Assembly (NCBI GenBank): GCA_030704615.1
Contig: CM060732.1
Coordinates: forward strand, 71,467,053 to 71,531,052
Direction: 5' to 3'
DNA length: 64,000 nucleotides
Source: Takakia lepidozioides
Taxonomy: Eukaryota; Streptophyta; Takakiopsida; Takakiales; Takakiaceae
Shown here: piece after piece, positions 58,655-64,000 of the stretch
Layout: every line of letters begins with the position of its first letter
How positions within the stretch are numbered: the stretch's first letter is position 1
Program-made: the position numbers and the translations under genes
The notes under the pieces: model-generated
Database searches by the model: none
The model's input: the letters and a program-made list of their open reading frames with translations, nothing else
What the model was told of the DNA's origin: nothing

Positions 58655-59354
58655 TTGTCTCCCCACGAAATGGCGTTCATTTCAGCTACTTTGGCTTCCA
58701 CACTGCAGGTGCTTGTACAGGATGGCAGGGACATTTTGGAATCCCAGCACCCGACAAAGGTGGGGACACACACTTTTGTTGCAAGCATAGTTTTCGCGCC
58801 TGCGATGGCCAAAGAGGTCGGCCTTGAAGACATTATAGTTATGCAGAAGGGGAATGCCCCGAAGACATATGGCATTCAGTACATCACCATGGGCATCCCT
58901 CTTCCCATCTGGAATGTGGTGGCTACTGCAGCTGAGGACAGTGGCTTCAACGTAGATACGACAAAGAGGGCACGAATATCAGGGGAGCATGTCTGGATGG
59001 AGGTGAACACTCCAGAGGGAGAGAATAGGTTTGGGGTTGTAGAGGCAGATGACTCCAATGTCCTACAGAAGGTACCAGTTTTCAATTTGAGGAAGTGCCT
59101 TCATTGTGCTAGGAGTAGCCTGCTCTTGAAGGGCACATTCACCCTGCACCTAAAGAAGCAGTTTCATGCCGCAAAACCACTGGAAAACTGTGCCTTGGTC
59201 CCTCGACATCACCCCCACTGAAGCTTTCCTCATGGACAAGACAGACATTGGGTTGGAGGAGGTGACTGAGAATCTGGCTGCCCTAAGGGTGAGTCCAGCC
59301 CTGTCTGTGTTGCTGAAGGTCGGGAGTGGAAGTTCTTCAAAGATAGGGGAATGA
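58655..59354 (+). pseudogene. Unidentified ORF with a late frameshift
   Basis: Frame one (58655-59221, 188 codons) has good coding character: FISATLASTLQVLVQDGRDI, AKEVGLEDIIVMQKGNAPKT, YITMGIPLPIWNVVATAAED and RARISGEHVWMEVN. Near 59175 the sense moves to another frame (TVPWSLDITPTEAFLMDKTD, then IGLEEVTENLAALRV) that ends at 59354. A single indel would explain this. The family was not recognised; it may be a transposon-carried protein. The start may be the second ATG (58670). Confidence 0.4.
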
Positions 59355-59359
59355 TTGTT

Positions 59360-60690
59360 CATGATACAGTAATGATGGGTTCAGGTAGAATGTGGATTTG
59401 TCTTCGACTGAGGTGGGATGATACAATGGGGTACAATGACAATTTGTCCCGGTCTTGTTTCATGTTCTGTTTTGATTCTATTTGAATATGAGAATCGATT
59501 TTGTTCCATGTCTGTGTTTTTTGGGCTTTGCCAGTTGGCTGCTTCAGTGTGAGCAGTGCTGTGCTAAAGTGTTTTCAGTCCTTACTTGTTTGCAGTGCTT
59601 CAGTGCTTTGACAGATTGCAAATTCTCCCCTGGACTGTTTGCACTACCTCCACAGACTGTGAATGTTGTCATTGGATGTATCCTCATAATGCAGGAGAAG
59701 TCAGCACTGGCTCAAGAGTAATGAACCCACAGTATTATAGCAAATGTCGTATTTTTATAGTCCATCTTGAAAGCTGGCCATCATAACATAATTGGAATGA
59801 GGCATGTTGTGCCAGAGGTTGGTGTTGTAAACAGCTCGAGCATATAAGGTAAGCCCAAAATCTATGTCACATAGGTAGGACAGTGGATGCAGGATATTAG
59901 TCGTTTGGTAATGTGCAGGAGTTGGAGGGAAGGCAGTCCCTTACAGACCAGTTACACAAGTATTGCTCATACACGTGTTCATGTTGAGGTAAGGATCTTC
60001 ATTCAGCTGTCTTCCACACAATACATAGTGTCACCTCATTTGCGCAATGTGAAAACGATTGGTGCATTTGAAAGCAGTCACAGTTGAAACAGAAATGAAA
60101 CCAGTGTTGCAAAACTGAATATATACTGGAGACTGATACTTGCATTCCTGGTATGAGGAAACCACTGAGGTTCAACAAAACAAAGTGTGTGACACAACTC
60201 ATTGTCATATCATATGCCATGAGGCTAAAGGCAAAATCTTGTAGCCGAATGAAAAATGAATAGAGCAGACATACTACCATATTATAAAGGTCAATGTTCT
60301 TGGATTGTCACCTTTCAAAAATAATAATGCTAAGTAAATATAAGCTGCCGTCACTTCAAGGGTACATGAGAAGTTCTTAGAGCGATAACAACAGCCATTA
60401 AGTGAAGGAGGGCAGCACAAAAGGCACTGCAGAGGCATGAGCAACTTTGCAATATTGTATTGCACCATATATAAGAGGACAATTCCCTGAAAAAACCATT
60501 CAAATACCCGGGGATGCAAGCACATAAGGTGACAACGGACTTCCCAGGGTTGAATCCCGGTTTGAACACCATTGGAGGTCACACCTGCCATCATTGTGCC
60601 TGCACACAGGAATGGAAACAGTGCAACTCACTATGAACAGAAATCCAAATCACTGTTTCGGAAGAATGTCACACCCTTTAGTGCAGCACC
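59360..60690. other. Stretch without recognisable gene
   Basis: Short frames only. Around 60538-60562 the plus strand reads cagggttgaatcccggtttg, which has a box-B-like core, but no box A fits upstream. Confidence 0.4.
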
Positions 60691-60699
60691 TGGACACCT

Positions 60700-61140
60700 T
60701 CAGCTTGTGTACAATCTCTTCTTGGGCGTGCTATGTGTGGGCAAGGGTGGGCGTTTCCTGCTGTGCCCATTCGTCTCCAAAAAGTCTTTGAAGCGGACGA
60801 GAGACTTCCCCTTGCCATCATCGACAACAGTCATAACTGGTTCGTCGCGAGGGTATTGAGCACCCTCCTCCCTCATGGCAGTCAAGTCAAGAATCTTTCC
60901 CTTTGCAGCTCTGACCAAGGCAAGGAGATGTTGCTGGAGGTACTCACAGGACTGAGCTGTCGGTTGGAGAATGGTTTGCCATTCACTGGAAATCAGGGCC
61001 TGCAGGTTGTGAAATGGACTTTTCTGAGACAAAGAAGGGGACCTCTGAATTGGGGGAGTTTGCGAAGAGGAAGGGATGGAAGTCGGGGATTGAGAACCTC
61101 CCACCAAATTTTGAGAAGACCATTGAGGAAATTTAATCAA
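60700..61140 (-). CDS. Unidentified 146-residue ORF, Ser/Pro/Gln-rich
   Basis: The minus-strand frame has a Ser/Pro/Gln-rich head (SQSPTSIPSSSQTPPIQRSP), a helical middle (QALISSEWQTILQPTAQSCE, then YLQQHLLALVRAAKGKILDL) and a basic tail (RKRPPLPTHSTPKKRLYTS). This looks more natural than the overlapping plus-strand frame. A small DNA-binding or transposon accessory protein is possible; I cannot name a family. Confidence 0.35.
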   Translation of the reverse strand: MIKFPQWSSQNLVGGSQSPTSIPSSSQTPPIQRSPSLSQKSPFHNLQALISSEWQTILQPTAQSCEYLQQHLLALVRAAKGKILDLTAMREEGAQYPRDEPVMTVVDDGKGKSLVRFKDFLETNGHSRKRPPLPTHSTPKKRLYTS

Positions 61141-61149
61141 GTTGGAATG

Positions 61150-62010
61150 ATGATTATGACAAGTTGCTTCAATTGTGCTTAAAACGATATAACAAGTGTA
61201 TCACATGAAGCTGATGACATTTTCAAGTGCATTTCTTTTGAAATTTATAAAATTATGAAAGTCATGACCACAAAGAATACCAAGGAAATGGTCAATTTAA
61301 TTATTCATGTTTGAAGACAATTGGATCTTTTGGATGGATATAAGGCCAATATTGCCCCAATGATAGTGAATAATTTAAAAACCAATTGATCTAGTATCTA
61401 AGAGCATCCTTGATTATGATGTTGTTGAACGTGATGGACTACATATCATAAATCAGCCAAAAAAGTTGAAAGCTGATTTTTTTCAATAGACTTTCATTAT
61501 GAGACTTTTTCCAAGAGTTTCATGTTTCTTTTTACAAATGGTATTTCAAGTTGGGAAATTGAGAACCAATATAATTTGGACAATTATAAAGATTCAATGG
61601 GAGGTTAAGATTTTGATGGACTATCCAAGTCTATTGGATGCACAATAGGTAAAGCAACCACATCCATTGATTAGACAATTGAAGAAAGAGCTTCGTTGAT
61701 TTTATGTATGTGGCACCTTTCAAATTCTATATAATAAGAACAAAAGGTTCATATTTTTGGATTAGCTATGATGATACAATCAACGAATGGTGATGCGGTC
61801 TTTTTTGGAAACAATTGGAGTCATAGCCTACCAGATCATAACATTGCATGGGAGTTCATCTCAACATTTAAGATGAAGCTTGGTGCTAAACATTCACTCG
61901 ATACTATATCCCTAATTCTTCTAGGAGATAATCCAATTTTTTTTTTTTGGTAGAGAGTCCAGACTGAAGATTTTTTTTTTAACTGTCTTTTTTGTCTTAC
62001 CATTGCAGGA
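61150..62010. other. AT-rich decayed stretch
   Basis: The base composition turns distinctly AT-rich compared with its neighbours. Plus-strand fragments such as YNLDNYKDSMGG and SLPDHNIAWEFISTFKMKLG suggest an old, mutated coding element, but no motif could be fixed. Confidence 0.35.
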
Positions 62011-62013
62011 ATC

Positions 62014-62310
62014 ATGGCGGACAATCGACACAATATTTTGCTTTTGGTAGCTCTAGTTGAAGCGCCCCTAGGGGCATTCTTAGTTTGGGCAGTGAGGGAG
62101 ACAGTGAGGGAGACAGTGAGGGAGAGTAGGGCATTCAAGAGGGAGGCGGTGAGGGAGAGTAGGGCGTTCAGGCATTCGACACTTGTCTGTGATCAGCAAG
62201 GCTTGCAAAGTGTAAGGTGTAGGTTAATAATTTGGCAACGATGGAGCTTAAGAATTTGGGATCCTAGAAGAAGCGTGTTATTGAGTGTAAGAACTTTAAG
62301 TTGTGCTTAA
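62014..62310 (+). CDS. ORF with tandem VRESRAF/VRET repeats
   Basis: The frame begins MADNRHNILLLVALVEAPLG after an acceptor-like ttgcag. It then repeats VRET and VRESRAF (nucleotide unit gtgagggaga, 62092-62170). It could be the head of a Harbinger/PIF-type transposon protein, which often starts with a Leu-rich helix and an Arg-rich repeat, but this is a weak analogy. Confidence 0.25.
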   Translation: MADNRHNILLLVALVEAPLGAFLVWAVRETVRETVRESRAFKREAVRESRAFRHSTLVCDQQGLQSVRCRLIIWQRWSLRIWDPRRSVLLSVRTLSCA

Positions 62311-62319
62311 TATATAAGC

Positions 62320-63160
62320 ATAAGATAACATATGCCATTGTGCAAGTTTTAATTATTCAGTAGTTTCCTATCAAATGTCGAAATTTGAGGAGATGACAAG
62401 AGTCTTTCTCCATTATTGTCAATTAAATTGACATGGGTCCGGTCATCCATTTGTTTCAGAAAATCTCCAAATGGACAAGGGAACAAAGCTCCACATGTAA
62501 GAGTGGTGGGCGAGGCTATGGAGCACTACTGTCAGTGGACATGTATGTTGTATTGTGATTGTGTTTTGATGTTAAGAAATTGTATGGATGTTAGTTTGCA
62601 GTTTCAACTGTGATTTGGAATTATTCATTTTAAAGTTCTGATCTATGTGATTTAAGCCTGTTACATTTACCCCACCTCCAAGATTTTTGCAAGTTGCATT
62701 TGGTCCGGTTGTGCCCTCCGGGTGCACTGGCTATCTTTTTGGCTTTCACGATTCCATGGTCACGATGTCGAAAGGGATAATCTCCAGTGACTCCTAGTCT
62801 AACATGGAAGGGTGCATTGCAAGTCATGCAGACATCGGATACTCTGGTGGCCCAATGACTGATCACCATGGTAAGTCTTCATGAGATCTACCTCTACTAT
62901 AATGGGCTCTCGGGAAATATCACTTCAAGTACATATCATGCACCCTAGGCCTTCCAAATCATGCATTGTCAGGTAGATGTAGCTTTGACAACTTTCGAAT
63001 GGGTTACAGACAGGAGACCACCATACTCGAACTACCTGTGAACTTGGCGCCCCCCCAAGAAATCCAAATAGCATCCAATTGAATTTAGAAACGAAATTTT
63101 CATCTCTTTCTATCTACCTGCAATGGTTTTTGGGCAGTGATCCTAGTACTTTTTAGAACC
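62320..63160. other. Stretch without recognisable gene
   Basis: No frame, repeat or RNA gene could be supported. Confidence 0.4.
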
Positions 63161-63167
63161 ACGAGGA

Positions 63168-63508
63168 TTGTACAACATGTACTCGGAAAGTCTAGTCAAC
63201 TTCCCCACTGGATGGTCAGTGAGTACGTTCTCTTGGCTCTTCGCTAACTATCAAGATTGTTGGGAAGGAGATTTTTTCAAGTTCTACGAGGTGGGCACCT
63301 GGGTATTCATGTATACAGTTTGTACGTGTACATACGACACTGAATCTTTCTTTCATCTACAGATTTGGAAGCCTTGGGAGACTCCAAAACATTTCTATTA
63401 TCTGGCTGCACTTCAATTTTTCATGGGTTTCATACCTCCGACATTGATAAATGCCCCAAAACTCTTTGAGATTCTCTTGTACAACAATTTGCTTTCTTGC
63501 AGTGAAGT
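63168..63508 (+). CDS. Aromatic-rich ORF next to the LTR
   Basis: An open frame with FPTGWSVSTFSWLFANYQDC and WKPWETPKHFYYLAALQFFM, then GFIPPTLINAPKLFEI, runs to the LTR edge, where its sense is lost. It may be a fragment of a gene or older element interrupted by the LTR insertion. The family was not recognised. Confidence 0.25.
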
Positions 63509-64000
63509 TGTCGCGGCCCTTTGCCTTGAGGGCAGGGGGTCGGGACACATGAGGGGCTGCCCCTGTGGTGGGGGCAGTGACAGCGATAGGTATGGGGGGC
63601 TGAAGCACCCTTGAGTGCCCAAGGCACTCAGGGAAGCGGAGGCGCTCACTAAGTGGAGCCCCGCACACCGGGTTGCGGTGGGGGTGGCTCCACAAGGGTG
63701 GTGGTAGCTTAGCGGGACTTAGTGGGGTGGCATAGGACTCACCATGGGGGCGGAGACCTCGTGGTGGGAGTCGTGGGGAGTCTTGGGACTCATCACGGTC
63801 CATAGGGGCCGTGGTGAGTGGGCCAAGACTCACCGCGACTCATCACCGGGAGTCGAGGGTTTTCGTGGTGGTTCGCCATAAAATGGCATGGCTGGTTGTG
63901 AAACCCCCGCAGACAGCTACAGAAGTATATATAAGGGGAGTAGTAACCCCGAGAACGGTGCAAGCCCGTTGGTGACCAAAAACTAGTGAGTAAGCGAGCG
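63509..64000 (+). mobile_element. LTR of a retrotransposon, running off the window
   Basis: From TGTCGCGGCCC at 63509 the composition changes to G-rich sequence with recurring ggtgggagtcg and actcacc words. It continues to a strong TATA box (tatatataa, 63926-63934) and a C/G-balanced leader to the edge. This is the architecture of a U3-R region of a plant LTR. The TG start is a likely boundary; the partner LTR and any coding region lie outside. Confidence 0.6.
63926..63934 (+). promoter_or_regulatory. TATA box of the LTR
   Basis: Sequence gtatatataagggg, a consensus plant TATA element. Transcription should start about 30 bases downstream, near 63960. Confidence 0.6.

Noticed and set aside
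60530-60570. Box-B-like gggttgaatccc on the plus strand
   Set aside because: No box A upstream; isolated match.
1-64000. CRISPR array, rRNA genes or bacterial operons
   Set aside because: Direct repeats seen are satellites or transposons, no rRNA sequence was recognised, and genes are intron-bearing and plant-like.

Overview
The window looks like nuclear DNA of a land plant. It has an intron-rich plastid omega-3 fatty-acid desaturase gene with eight coding exons, a SAP18 gene, PLS-type pentatricopeptide repeat (PPR) sequence, and plant transposons. The style of the PPR modules, the long introns and the heavy load of decayed retroelements suggest a seed-free vascular plant, most likely a fern. 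The group is inference; I see no marker that fixes the species.

Layout. 0.4-3.1 kb: decayed LINE sequence. 3.6-7.1 kb: a local tandem repeat and a frameshifted mosaic of PPR modules. 7.5-10 kb: fragments of an unidentified plus-strand gene. 10.4-18.5 kb: an unidentified long Ser/Gln-rich, nuclear-looking gene on the minus strand, with a LINE tail inside one intron. 19.0-21.85 kb: SAP18 on the plus strand, divergent from that gene. 23.7-27.6 kb: complete plastid omega-3 desaturase (FAD7/8 type) on the minus strand. 28-38 kb: gene-poor, with a tRNA-derived SINE, diverged tandem repeats and LINE scraps. 38.5-39.3 kb: a small two-exon Gly-rich/basic protein gene with a TATA box and ACGTG motifs. 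40-41.5 kb: degenerate minisatellite. 41.5-52 kb: a probable CACTA (En/Spm) transposon, nested with two related inverted-repeat elements. 52-53.75 kb: a decayed retroelement on the minus strand that carries a retropepsin-like domain and, in the same reading frame, a C5-cytosine DNA methyltransferase domain. It is joined head to head to a Ty3/gypsy reverse-transcriptase fragment. 55-64 kb: minisatellites, captured exon fragments, an array of G-box-bearing repeats, several unassigned reading frames, and the start of an LTR running off the right edge.

The main discovery candidate is the methyltransferase-bearing retroelement at 52.0-53.4 kb. Motifs I, IV, VI and VIII of C5 methyltransferases are visible. 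The domain lies downstream of an aspartic-protease-like domain in one frame interrupted only by four stop codons, and it is cut by the terminus of the CACTA element. DNA methyltransferases inside retrotransposons are known from dinoflagellates and charophyte algae, so a vascular-plant example would be a notable extension.

Host genes that look intact or nearly so are the desaturase, SAP18 (one internal exon unresolved), the Gly-rich gene and probably the long minus-strand gene. Most other reading frames are transposon debris.
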